Assembly (NCBI GenBank): GCA_007693835.1
Contig: RECW01000086.1
Coordinates: 1-38,749, forward strand
Direction: 5' to 3'
Length of the DNA: 38,749 nucleotides
Source of the DNA: Paracoccaceae bacterium
GTDB lineage: Bacteria > Pseudomonadota > Alphaproteobacteria > Rhodobacterales > Rhodobacteraceae
The notes below the pieces were generated by a model that saw only the letters and a list, made by a program, of their open reading frames with translations, had not been told where the DNA came from and made no database searches. Of this stretch, positions 15,105-22,784 are shown piece after piece (the stretch's first letter is position 1; each line of letters opens with the position of its first letter). The translations under genes were made by a program, and so were the position numbers.

Positions 15105-16853
15105 TCAGGCGGCGCGGGCGCGGCGGGCGCGGGTGGCGGCGTCGTCGACCGCCAGCGTCTCGGGGTCGGCGAAGATCACGCCGTAGTCGGCTTCGGCGCC
15201 CTCGATGGAGACGAGGCCGTTCTTCACATCATCGGCGACCTTCGCGGGGTCGCGCTCGAACGGGTCGCCGTAGCCGCCGCCGCCGGGGTTCATGTTGGCG
15301 GCGCGCTCGCCGGGGTTGATGGTCTCGATCACGTTGTCGGTGATCACCTCCGTCGCGCCGCGGCGGGTGATCTCGAGCCGCCCGACCTTCTTCGCCACCA
15401 TCGCCGATTTCGCGCCGGCCGCCCCCATCGCGGGGATGCGCCGGCCTTCGCCGAAGGTGATCAGCGTCATCGGCTTGTCGAGCGGCTCGACCTCCCAGCA
15501 GGTGCCCGAGCCGCCGCGGTGCCTGCCCGCCCCGGCGCTGTCGGTCATCAGGCTGTAGCGGTGGATCACGATGGGGTAGCTGTGCTCGAGCAGTTCGATG
15601 TCGCCCGAGGTCAGCGCGCCGAAGCAGCATTCCGGCCCGCAGGCGTGCCAGCCGTCCTGGCTCGGCGTCGCGCCCGCGCCGCAGATCAGCGAGGCGAGCA
15701 CCATCGTGACGTATTCCTCGTCGTGGCGCGTGTCCCAGCCGGCGATGTTGCAGCCGTTGGCGTGGCCCCAGGACGCCGCGACCTTGGAGGGCGCCGCCTG
15801 CTCGAAGGCGAGCCGCACGGCGTCGGTCAGCGTCTCCATCGGCGTGGTGGTGCAGTTCATGTGGGGCGCGGGCTCCTTCGCGTTGCAGAGCGTGCCCTTC
15901 GGCCCCATGTCGACGCTGACGCAGCGATAGAGCCCTTCGTTGTAGGGGGGCGGCAGCTGCGCGAACATCATCAGCCCGAGATAGACGCCCGAATAGCTGT
16001 TCCCCTCGTAGCTGTTGATGAAATAGGGGATCTGCGGCGGGCTCTGGATGGCGATGTGGCAGCCGTCGCCCTTGATCGTCACGGTCGCGGTGATGTCGAA
16101 ATCGCCGAAGCCATGGCCCGCGTCCTCGAGCACGGCCGTGCCTTCGTAGACGCCGTCGGGCACTGTGGCGATCAGGGCGCGCATCTGGCGCTCGGCCATG
16201 TTCAGCAGTTCGTCGACGCAGGCCTTCACCGTGTCGGCGCCGTACTTGTTCAGCATCGCGAGCAGGTTGCGCTCGCCCACCTGGCAGGCGCCGATCAGCG
16301 CGTTGAAGTCGCCCTCCTGGTCGCGGCGGGCGCGCATGTTGGTCAGCAGCAGGTTGAGGACGTCGTTGCGGGGCTTGCCGCGGTCCCAGATCTTGACGGG
16401 GGGGATCCGCAGGCACTCGGCGTAGATCTCGGTGGCGTTGGGGTTGTAGCCCGCGGGCACGGGCCCGCCGATGTCGGTGAGATGGCCCTTGCACACCGTC
16501 CAGTAGACCAGCTTCCCCTCGTGGAACACCGGCTTGTACATGCAGGTGTCGATGGCGTGGCTGCCGCCGTAGGCCGGGTCGTTGTGCAGGATCAGGTCGC
16601 CCTCGTGAATGTCGTCGCCGAAATAGGCGGCGACCGCCTTCATCGCCGGAATGAGCGAGCCGAGATGGATCGGGATGTCCTGGCCTTGCAGGATCATCTC
16701 GGGCGTCGCGTCGAACAGCGCGGTGGAATAATCATGCGCGAGGTTGAACACCGAGGAGCGCGCGGTCTTCTCGAGCGAGACGGTCATCTCGCGCTGCGTC
16801 GTCTCCAGCACGCCGCGCACCACGCTGAGGGTGATCGGGTCGACGTCGGCCAT
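15105..16853 (-). CDS. hyuB: ATP-dependent hydantoinase subunit B (first copy)
   Basis: A 582-residue HyuB-type subunit that hydrolyses the ring activated by HyuA. The N-terminal DPITLSVVRGVLE is the family signature. GDLILHNDPAYGGSHAIDTC near residues 85-104 is the conserved metal-binding region, and GHLTDIGGP near 122 carries further conserved His/Asp residues. The glycine-rich GGGYGDPFERDP near 537 marks the C-terminus. The ATG at 16853 has GGGAGG about 9 nt upstream. It is the first gene of the hyuB-hyuA pair and is divergent from the AraC-type regulator across 135 bp, which suggests that regulator controls it. Confidence 0.9.
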   Translation of the reverse strand: MADVDPITLSVVRGVLETTQREMTVSLEKTARSSVFNLAHDYSTALFDATPEMILQGQDIPIHLGSLIPAMKAVAAYFGDDIHEGDLILHNDPAYGGSHAIDTCMYKPVFHEGKLVYWTVCKGHLTDIGGPVPAGYNPNATEIYAECLRIPPVKIWDRGKPRNDVLNLLLTNMRARRDQEGDFNALIGACQVGERNLLAMLNKYGADTVKACVDELLNMAERQMRALIATVPDGVYEGTAVLEDAGHGFGDFDITATVTIKGDGCHIAIQSPPQIPYFINSYEGNSYSGVYLGLMMFAQLPPPYNEGLYRCVSVDMGPKGTLCNAKEPAPHMNCTTTPMETLTDAVRLAFEQAAPSKVAASWGHANGCNIAGWDTRHDEEYVTMVLASLICGAGATPSQDGWHACGPECCFGALTSGDIELLEHSYPIVIHRYSLMTDSAGAGRHRGGSGTCWEVEPLDKPMTLITFGEGRRIPAMGAAGAKSAMVAKKVGRLEITRRGATEVITDNVIETINPGERAANMNPGGGGYGDPFERDPAKVADDVKNGLVSIEGAEADYGVIFADPETLAVDDAATRARRARAA

Positions 16854-16988
16854 GTCTCCGGCCCTCCCTGTTGCTTGTCTGACCGCAGACGTTAACCGGC
16901 CTGCGGCGCGCCGTCATGGCGCCGGGCGCACAGTCTCCGTGCATGGCGCGCACTTGCGCGCGGGGTCTGTCCCGGCCAAGCTCCCCGG
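16854..16988. promoter_or_regulatory. Divergent control region between hyuB and the AraC-type gene
   Basis: This 135-bp spacer holds two short inverted repeats: GTCTG-ACCG-CAGAC at 16877-16890, close to the hyuB start, and CGCGCACTTGCGCG at 16947-16960, closer to the regulator. Either could be an operator. No confident -35/-10 pair was found. Confidence 0.35.
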
Positions 16989-17954
16989 ATGACGCCCGAC
17001 GCCGCCTTCTCGACCGGCAGCCTGCCGCCGCCCGCGCGCGCCGCGGCGTGGGGCGAGGCGGTCGCGGCCGCCTATTTTCCGCTGGATCTCGCGTTCGCCG
17101 ACGCCCCGCGGTTCCGCGGCGCGCTGGCCCGGCGCGGCATGGGCGACGTGCTGGTCTCGCGCCTGCGCTCGGCGCCGCTCGCCTATCGCCGCCGGCCGGC
17201 GCATCTGTGCGACGGCGGGGAGGAGTCCTTCCTGCTCACCGCGCCGCGGAGCGCCCCCGTGCGCTTCTCCCAGATGGGGCGCGAGGTGGTCTGCGAACCG
17301 GGCGGGTTCCTGCTCGAACGCGGCGCCGAGCCCTACGAGTTCAGTTACGACCGGCCGTGCGACCTGATCGCGGTGAAGATCGCGGGGCCGGCGCTCTCGG
17401 CGCGGCTGCCGGCGCCGGGACGGTTCTGCGCCGTGGGGTTCGACGGGCGGCGCGGCGTCGGGGCGCTGCTGCTCGACGTGATCCGCGCGGCGGAGGCGCG
17501 GGCGGCGGAGATGAGCGCGGCGGCGCGGGAGGCGGTCGGCCGGCAGATCGTCGAGCTGTTCGCGCTGGCGGTCGAGAGCGACGGGCGGGGCTTCGAAAGC
17601 CCCGCCTCCAGCGTGCGCGCCGCCCATCTCGCGCGGCTTTCGGCGGCGATCGCGCGCCGCCTGTCCGAGCCGGATCTCGGGCCCGAGGCGCTGGCCGCGG
17701 CGTGCGGCGTCTCGAAGCGCTATCTCCACGCGCTCTGCCGCGCGGATGGCTTCAGCGTGGGCGAGCGCGTGCGCGAGGCGCGGCTTTCGGCGGCGCGCAA
17801 GGCGCTCTCGGCGCGGGGCGACGGACGGTCGGTCGCCGAAGTGGCCTACGCCGTCGGCTTCTCCGACGCCTCGGCCTTCGCGCGCGCCTACCGCGCCCGC
17901 TTCGGCGAAGCCCCCAGCGAGACGCGGGCCGCGGCGCGGGGCGCGCCGGGGTAG
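16989..17954 (+). CDS. AraC family transcriptional regulator
   Basis: A 321-residue regulator. Residues 25-190 resemble the AraC-binding-like N-terminal sensing domain (FSQMGREVVCEPGGFLLER matches its beta-barrel core). About 215-315 form the two-helix-turn-helix AraC domain, with PEALAAACGVSKRYLHALCR as the first helix-turn-helix and the conserved VAEVAYAVGFSDASAFARAY around the second. The start at 16989 gives the expected length. It is divergent from hyuB-hyuA, the classic position for a pathway activator, and converges with the LysR gene across 49 bp. The effector is unknown. Confidence 0.9.
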   Translation: MTPDAAFSTGSLPPPARAAAWGEAVAAAYFPLDLAFADAPRFRGALARRGMGDVLVSRLRSAPLAYRRRPAHLCDGGEESFLLTAPRSAPVRFSQMGREVVCEPGGFLLERGAEPYEFSYDRPCDLIAVKIAGPALSARLPAPGRFCAVGFDGRRGVGALLLDVIRAAEARAAEMSAAAREAVGRQIVELFALAVESDGRGFESPASSVRAAHLARLSAAIARRLSEPDLGPEALAAACGVSKRYLHALCRADGFSVGERVREARLSAARKALSARGDGRSVAEVAYAVGFSDASAFARAYRARFGEAPSETRAAARGAPG

Positions 17955-18003
17955 GGCGGGCGACGAACGGCCGGGTCGACCACCCGCGCTGTGAAGGATC
18001 GCT

Positions 18004-18903
18004 TCAGGCGACGCCGGCCGCCGCCGCGCGGGCCGCCTCGACGAAGCGCGTCACCGCCGCCGCCCGGTTCGCCCGCCGCCACACCAGCGCGGTGGCGACG
18101 CGGAAGCCGGGGCGCGCGATCGGCCGCGTCTCCAGAGACCGCCCCAGATGCCGCGCGAGGCTCTCGGGCCAGACGGTCGCCCCGAGACCCGCCGCCACCA
18201 GCCCCAGAATGGCGAGGGTGTTCGACGCCTCGACGGCCGGGGCCAACGCCGCCCCTTCCGCGGCGAACAGGGCTTCGAGGTGGCGGCGATAGGCCTCCCA
18301 CTCCGCCATGTCGCCGAGCACGAGCGGGGCGGCGGCGATCTCGGCCGGCGTCGCCGCGGCCTGCGCCAGCAGCGGCGCGCCGCGCGCCGCGACCAGCCGC
18401 AGCGCCTCGTCGCGCAGCGTGACGGCGTGGAAGTCCGGGTGGTCGAAGGGGCCAATGAGGAAGCCGAGATCGATCTCGCCCTGCGCCAGCGCCACCTTCT
18501 GCCCCTGCGTCCGCATCGCCCGGAGCGCCACGTCGACGCCCGGATGCGCCGCACGGAACCGCGCCAGCGTCTCGGGCAGAAGCTCGGTCGCGGCGAACTC
18601 CATGTAGCCGACCCGAAGCCGACCCGTGACGCCGCGCGCCGTCAGCCGCGCCGCCTCCACCGCCTCGCCGTAGTCCGCGATCAGCCGGGCCGCGCGGTCG
18701 TAGAACTGCCGACCCGCCGGCGTCAGCGCCACGTCGCGGGTCGTGCGCTCGAACAGGCGGAAGCCGAGGCGGTCCTCCAGCTTCTGGATGCGCCGGGTCA
18801 GGGCCGACTGGTCGAGGGCCAGCCGCTCGGCGGCGCGGCGGAAGTTCAGCTCCTCCGCGACGGCGAGGAAGGAGTGCGCGAGGTCGAGGCCGGCGGGGTC
18901 CAT
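18004..18903 (-). CDS. LysR family transcriptional regulator
   Basis: A 299-residue regulator. Residues 8-67 hold the LysR winged helix: FLAVAEELNFRRAAERLALD, then QSALTRRIQKLEDRLGFRLF and ERTTRDVALTPAG. About 92-295 form the periplasmic-binding-like effector domain (GRLRVGYMEFAATELLPETL). Length is standard. It is divergent from the carbamoylsarcosine-amidase-like gene across 112 bp, the typical arrangement for a LysR regulator controlling the neighbouring enzyme gene and itself. Confidence 0.92.
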   Translation of the reverse strand: MDPAGLDLAHSFLAVAEELNFRRAAERLALDQSALTRRIQKLEDRLGFRLFERTTRDVALTPAGRQFYDRAARLIADYGEAVEAARLTARGVTGRLRVGYMEFAATELLPETLARFRAAHPGVDVALRAMRTQGQKVALAQGEIDLGFLIGPFDHPDFHAVTLRDEALRLVAARGAPLLAQAAATPAEIAAAPLVLGDMAEWEAYRRHLEALFAAEGAALAPAVEASNTLAILGLVAAGLGATVWPESLARHLGRSLETRPIARPGFRVATALVWRRANRAAAVTRFVEAARAAAAGVA

Positions 18904-19015
18904 CCCGCGACGCTATCCGGTGATGCGCCGCGCGCAATGATAATTGGCGAGACGGCACTTCATCGGGCCGCCCTCACGCCCGATGCTGGCGCTCAGGCAG
19001 ACACAGGAGACCGCC
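18904..19015. promoter_or_regulatory. Divergent LysR/amidohydrolase control region
   Basis: This 112-bp spacer contains the only clearly AT-rich patch nearby, with CAATGATAATTG at 18935-18946 (4-bp inverted arms, and a GATAAT that resembles a -10 box for the rightward gene). It would suit LysR binding and divergent promoters. The ribosome-binding site AGGAGA at 19005-19010 sits 5 nt before the rightward ATG. Confidence 0.4.
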
Positions 19016-19732
19016 ATGAGCCAGCTCGACGAGAAGGAGCTCGACCGCGTGCTGACGGCCGCGTTCGAGGCCTCGACCCGCATCTATCAGGAGCGCGGCT
19101 TTCAGCGCCGCATCGGCTTCGGCAAGCGCCCGGCGCTGGTCAGCGTCGACCTCGCCAACGCCTGGACGCGCCCCGGCAACCCCTTCACCTGCGACATGGA
19201 GAAGATGGACGCCGAGATCATCCCCGGCATGCAGCGCCTGCTGGAGGCCTGCCGCCGCCACGGCCACCCGGTGATCCACGTCACCACCGCCTACGACATC
19301 ACCGACCGCGACGCCAAGTTCACCGACATGGGTCTCTGGCACCACAAGATCCCGGTCGAGGCGGTGAACATCAAGGACAAGGAGCTCTGGGCGATCGACA
19401 GCCGCATCGCGCCGATCGAGGGCGAATACGTGCTGCTGAAGAAGCGCGCCTCCTCCTTCCACGGCACCGAACTCGCGGGGCTGCTGCAGGCCAACGGCGT
19501 CGACACCATCCTCGTCACTGGCGTCACCGCGACGGCCTGCGTGCGCACCACGATCTGCGACGGTTTGCAGGAAGGTTTCCGCACCATCGCCGTGCGCGAG
19601 TGCATCGGCGACCGGACGCCGGGCGCGGTGGCGTGGAACCTCTACGACATCGACGCCAAGTTCGCCGACGTCGAGGGCGTGGACGACTGCGTCGCCTATC
19701 TCGAACGGGTCGGCAACGCGGCCAAGGCCTGA
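19016..19732 (+). CDS. N-carbamoylsarcosine amidase-like cysteine hydrolase (isochorismatase family)
   Basis: A 238-residue isochorismatase-fold hydrolase. The catalytic triad is visible: Asp45 in ALVSVDLANAW, Lys142/143 in LLKKRASSF and Cys175 in TATACVRTT, which follows the family's non-proline cis-peptide site. DLANAWTRPGNPFTCD closely resembles N-carbamoylsarcosine amidohydrolases, which release sarcosine, CO2 and ammonia. Related enzymes act on maleamate, biuret or ureidoacrylate, so the substrate is inferred. The ATG at 19016 is fixed by AGGAGA 5 nt upstream; an upstream in-frame extension adds 24 poorly conserved residues. It is divergent from the LysR gene and ends at a strong bidirectional hairpin. 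Confidence 0.82.
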   Translation: MSQLDEKELDRVLTAAFEASTRIYQERGFQRRIGFGKRPALVSVDLANAWTRPGNPFTCDMEKMDAEIIPGMQRLLEACRRHGHPVIHVTTAYDITDRDAKFTDMGLWHHKIPVEAVNIKDKELWAIDSRIAPIEGEYVLLKKRASSFHGTELAGLLQANGVDTILVTGVTATACVRTTICDGLQEGFRTIAVRECIGDRTPGAVAWNLYDIDAKFADVEGVDDCVAYLERVGNAAKA

Positions 19733-19739
19733 GGCATGA

Positions 19740-19766
19740 TGCGCCGCGGGCATCGCCCGCGGCGCA
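19740..19766. terminator. Bidirectional hairpin between convergent genes
   Basis: A perfect 12-bp stem, TGCGCCGCGGGC at 19740-19751 and GCCCGCGGCGCA at 19755-19766, encloses a 3-nt ATC loop. It fills most of the 40-bp gap between two convergent stop codons. No T-run is present on either strand, but position and strength support termination or 3'-end formation for both transcripts. Confidence 0.65.
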
Positions 19767-19772
19767 GGTCTG

Positions 19773-20966
19773 TCACGGCTGGCGCGACGCCACGTCGGGG
19801 TTCCAGTCGGGCGCCGGATAGTCGGCCGGGTAGCAGAGCGCGTGGTCGAGCGGCGGCCGGACGACGTATTTCCGGTCGAAGGGCGTCCACGGATAGGCCT
19901 CGCCCGAGCGCACGATGTGCGCCCAGTCGGGATGGGCGAAGAGCGGCCGGCCGACCGCGACCACGTCCCCGGCGCCGCTCTCGATCACCGCCTCGGCGTC
20001 CGCGCCCTCGGCGATCCCGCCGTTGACGATCATCGGCTTGCCGCTCGCGTCTCGGATCGCCTGCGGCATCGGCACGTCCGAGTCCGGATCGCGGTTGTCG
20101 GCCCAGGCGAAGCTCGCCCAGTGCAGCGCGTCGGCTTCGCAGTCGGCCAGCGCCGCGCCGACGGACCGGGCGTACGCCACGCCGCCGGGCCACGCCCCGG
20201 TGAAGTCGTCCACCCCGTCCTGGCTGAGCCGCAGCGTGATCAGCTTGTCCGGCCCGATCGCCTCGCGCACCTTCGCGCAGACGAGCTTCGCGAAGCGCAC
20301 GTTGTTCTCGGGCGAGCCGCCGTAATCATCCGTGCGCAGGTTGGTCTTCGGGTTGACGAACTGCCAGAGCAGATAGCCGTTGGCGGCGTGGATCTCGACG
20401 CCGTCGAACCCGGCCTCGACCGCCCGCGCCGCGCCCTCGGCGAAGCCGTCGGCGACGCGCTCGATCTCCGCGACCGTCAGCGCGCGGGCGGGCGGGAAGG
20501 TGACCTTGGGCCAGTCTCCCGTGATCCCGCGGTCGTGCTTCTCCTGATCGCTGTCGGTGTAGAGCACCCAGCCGCCCGACTGGGTGTCCGACGCCGAGAC
20601 CGGGCTTTCGCCCGCGCGCAGGCAGCGCGGGTCGACCACCCGCCCGCCGTGCATCAGCTGGCAGATGATCGGCACGCCGAGCGCGTGGACCGCCTCGGTG
20701 GTCTTGCGCCAGCCCGCCACATGGGCGGCGTTGGCGATCCCCGGCTGCGAGAGGTAGGCCTTGCAGGAGAGGTCGTCGGTCTCGTAGGCGCCCTCCGAGA
20801 TGATCAGCCCCACCCCGCCGCGGGCGCGGCGGGCGTAGTAGGCGGCCATCTCGTCGGTGGGCGTCCCGTCGAGGGCGGCGCTCTGGCGCGTCAGCGGCGC
20901 CATGGCGACGCGGTTCTTCAGCGCCAGCGGGCCGAGCTTCAGGGGCGAGAAGGTCTTCGGGAACAT
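19773..20966 (-). CDS. Old Yellow Enzyme-type NADH:flavin oxidoreductase
   Basis: A 397-residue single-domain FMN enzyme that reduces activated C=C bonds with NAD(P)H. It shows the TIM-barrel OYE pattern: LKNRVAMAPLTRQSA near residue 18, QLMHGGR near 106, GVEIHAANGYLLWQF with the His/Asn ligand pair near 190-204, RTDDYGGSPENN near 212, and a phosphate-binding GDVVAVGRPLFAHPDW near 345. It lacks the iron-sulfur and second flavin domains of 2,4-dienoyl-CoA reductases. The ATG at 20966 has GGAGG upstream; an in-frame reading to 21332 overlaps the preceding gene. It is the last gene of the ten-gene run, 29 bp after hyuB2, which suggests it reduces a pathway intermediate. Confidence 0.87.
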   Translation of the reverse strand: MFPKTFSPLKLGPLALKNRVAMAPLTRQSAALDGTPTDEMAAYYARRARGGVGLIISEGAYETDDLSCKAYLSQPGIANAAHVAGWRKTTEAVHALGVPIICQLMHGGRVVDPRCLRAGESPVSASDTQSGGWVLYTDSDQEKHDRGITGDWPKVTFPPARALTVAEIERVADGFAEGAARAVEAGFDGVEIHAANGYLLWQFVNPKTNLRTDDYGGSPENNVRFAKLVCAKVREAIGPDKLITLRLSQDGVDDFTGAWPGGVAYARSVGAALADCEADALHWASFAWADNRDPDSDVPMPQAIRDASGKPMIVNGGIAEGADAEAVIESGAGDVVAVGRPLFAHPDWAHIVRSGEAYPWTPFDRKYVVRPPLDHALCYPADYPAPDWNPDVASRQP

Positions 20967-20995
20967 GGGGGAAAAGCCTCCGAGACGCCGGGCCG

Positions 20996-22768
20996 TCAGG
21001 CCCGACGCTCCGCCCTGAGCGTTTCGGTGGCGGCGAGGTCGAGCGCCCAGCCGTAGCCGTCGTCGACCTCCCGTAGCACCACCCCATAGTCGTCCCGCGC
21101 ATGCTCGGGCCGTATGAACCCGTCGAGCACGTCGTCGAGCACCTTGGAGGGCTCGCGGTCGAGCGGGTCGCCGTAACCGCCGCCCGAGGGCGAGATGTAG
21201 GAGACCACGTCGCCCGGCTCCGTCCGGAGCCCCGAGAACTTGGAGTAGGCCTGCCGGACGTTCGACGGGTCGTTGACGTTGTAGATCTCCATCTTGCCGA
21301 CCGCGCCTTCCTTGCCGCCGAACACGCCCCACGGCGCGTCGAGGTGCCGGTCGGACTCGTGGGTCATGAAGCCCGGCGTGAGGTAGCGCTGCGACTTCAC
21401 CACGCCCGAGCCGCCGCGGAACTTGCCGGCGCCCGGCGGCACGTCGTCCCGCACTTCATAGCGGTCGCAGATCAGCGGCAGGTGCATGCCGAGATCCTCG
21501 AGCGGGTTGTTGCGCGTGTTGCGCATCAGCTCCTCGACCGTGTCGGGGCCGTCGGAGAACGGCCGCCCGCCCATCGCCGCCTCGTTCACCTCGAGGAACA
21601 CCCAGTAGTCGCCGTTCGGGCGCACGCCGGAATAGGCCGCGAAGGAGAGCGTCGCGGCGTTGCCGGCGGTGCACTTGTCGGGCAGCACCGGGGCGAGCGC
21701 CTTGATGACGAGATCCGACATGCGCTGGATCTGGCAGAACCGCGCCTCCGCCGCCGCCGGGGCGATGGGGTTGAAGATGCAGCCCTCGGGCGCCGTCACC
21801 TTGATCGGGCGGAACGACCCCTCATTGGCGGGGATGTCGTCCTCGCTCGTGTAGGTGTCGAGCAGGAGCGCGCGGAACACGAAGAACGCCGCCACCTTGG
21901 TCGAGCCGTCGAAAGGCACGTTGAAGGCGGTCGGCACCTGCGGCGAGGAGCCGGTGAGGTCGATCTCGACGCTGTCGCCGCGGACCTTCACGCAGACCTT
22001 CACGGGAAGGGTCTGCTCGCGGTTGCGCCCGTCGTCGTCGAGGAAGCCCTCGGCGGTGTAGTCGCCGTCGGGGATCTTGGCGATCTCGGCGCGCATCCGG
22101 CGCTCGGTGTAGTCCATCAGCTGCCGGGTGGCCTGGATCACCGTGTCCTTGCCGTATTTCGCCATCAGCTCCTGCATGCGCCGCACGCCGAGTTCGGCCG
22201 AGGCGATCTGCGCCTCGAGGTCGCCCATGACGAGGCCGGGCACGCGGGTGTTGTCGCGGATGTATTTCCACATCCACTCGTTGCGCTTGCCGCCTTCGTA
22301 GAGCTTCACGGCGTCGAGCAGCATGCCCTCGGCCCAGACGTCGGGCACGTCGATGATCAGGCCCGGCGTCGCCGCGCCGATGTCGACGTGGTGGGCGGTG
22401 TTGGCGGAGAAGCCGACCAGCTCGCCCTCGAAGAACACCGGCATGACGATGGCGATGTCGGGCGAGTGGCTGGCGCCCTTGTAGGGATGGTTGTGGATCA
22501 CGCAGTCGCCGTCCCGCCAGTCCGACAGCGGAATGGTCTTCTCGATGCCGCGCAGGTAGCCCGGCAGCGAGCCGATGTGCATCGGCGTCGAGTCGGACTC
22601 GCAGAGCGTGTTGTACTCGGTGTCGAAGAGGCCCGCGCCGAGGTCCTGGCTCTCGCGGATGATCGACGAATAGCTCATGCGGTAGAGCACGTTGCCCATC
22701 TGCTCGGCGATGGAGTGCAGCGCCCCGCCGACGACCTGCAGCGTGATCGGGTCGAGTTCCCTGGTCAT
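20996..22768 (-). CDS. ATP-dependent hydantoinase subunit B (second copy)
   Basis: A 590-residue HyuB-type subunit. The N-terminus DPITLQVVGGALHSIAEQMG is the family signature. The metal region reads IHNHPYKGASHSPDIAI near residues 91-107, with NHP where the first copy and most annotated hydantoinases have NDP; HHVDIGAATPG near 125 carries further conserved residues, and the C-terminal PSGGGYGDPLDREPS near 540 is standard. It follows hyuA2 by 16 bp. It belongs to a different HyuB subfamily from the copy at 15105, so a different ring substrate is likely. Confidence 0.88.
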   Translation of the reverse strand: MTRELDPITLQVVGGALHSIAEQMGNVLYRMSYSSIIRESQDLGAGLFDTEYNTLCESDSTPMHIGSLPGYLRGIEKTIPLSDWRDGDCVIHNHPYKGASHSPDIAIVMPVFFEGELVGFSANTAHHVDIGAATPGLIIDVPDVWAEGMLLDAVKLYEGGKRNEWMWKYIRDNTRVPGLVMGDLEAQIASAELGVRRMQELMAKYGKDTVIQATRQLMDYTERRMRAEIAKIPDGDYTAEGFLDDDGRNREQTLPVKVCVKVRGDSVEIDLTGSSPQVPTAFNVPFDGSTKVAAFFVFRALLLDTYTSEDDIPANEGSFRPIKVTAPEGCIFNPIAPAAAEARFCQIQRMSDLVIKALAPVLPDKCTAGNAATLSFAAYSGVRPNGDYWVFLEVNEAAMGGRPFSDGPDTVEELMRNTRNNPLEDLGMHLPLICDRYEVRDDVPPGAGKFRGGSGVVKSQRYLTPGFMTHESDRHLDAPWGVFGGKEGAVGKMEIYNVNDPSNVRQAYSKFSGLRTEPGDVVSYISPSGGGYGDPLDREPSKVLDDVLDGFIRPEHARDDYGVVLREVDDGYGWALDLAATETLRAERRA

Positions 22769-22784
22769 GTCCTGTTTCTCCCCG

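Noticed and set aside
13051-15186. A 711-codon open frame antisense to hyuA, with similarly long antisense frames elsewhere (for example 22692-25112 and 8292-10214)
   Set aside because: Their translations are His/Arg/Asp/Val-rich low-complexity strings without domains, the usual mirror of GC-rich codon use. The genes on the other strand have clear family motifs.
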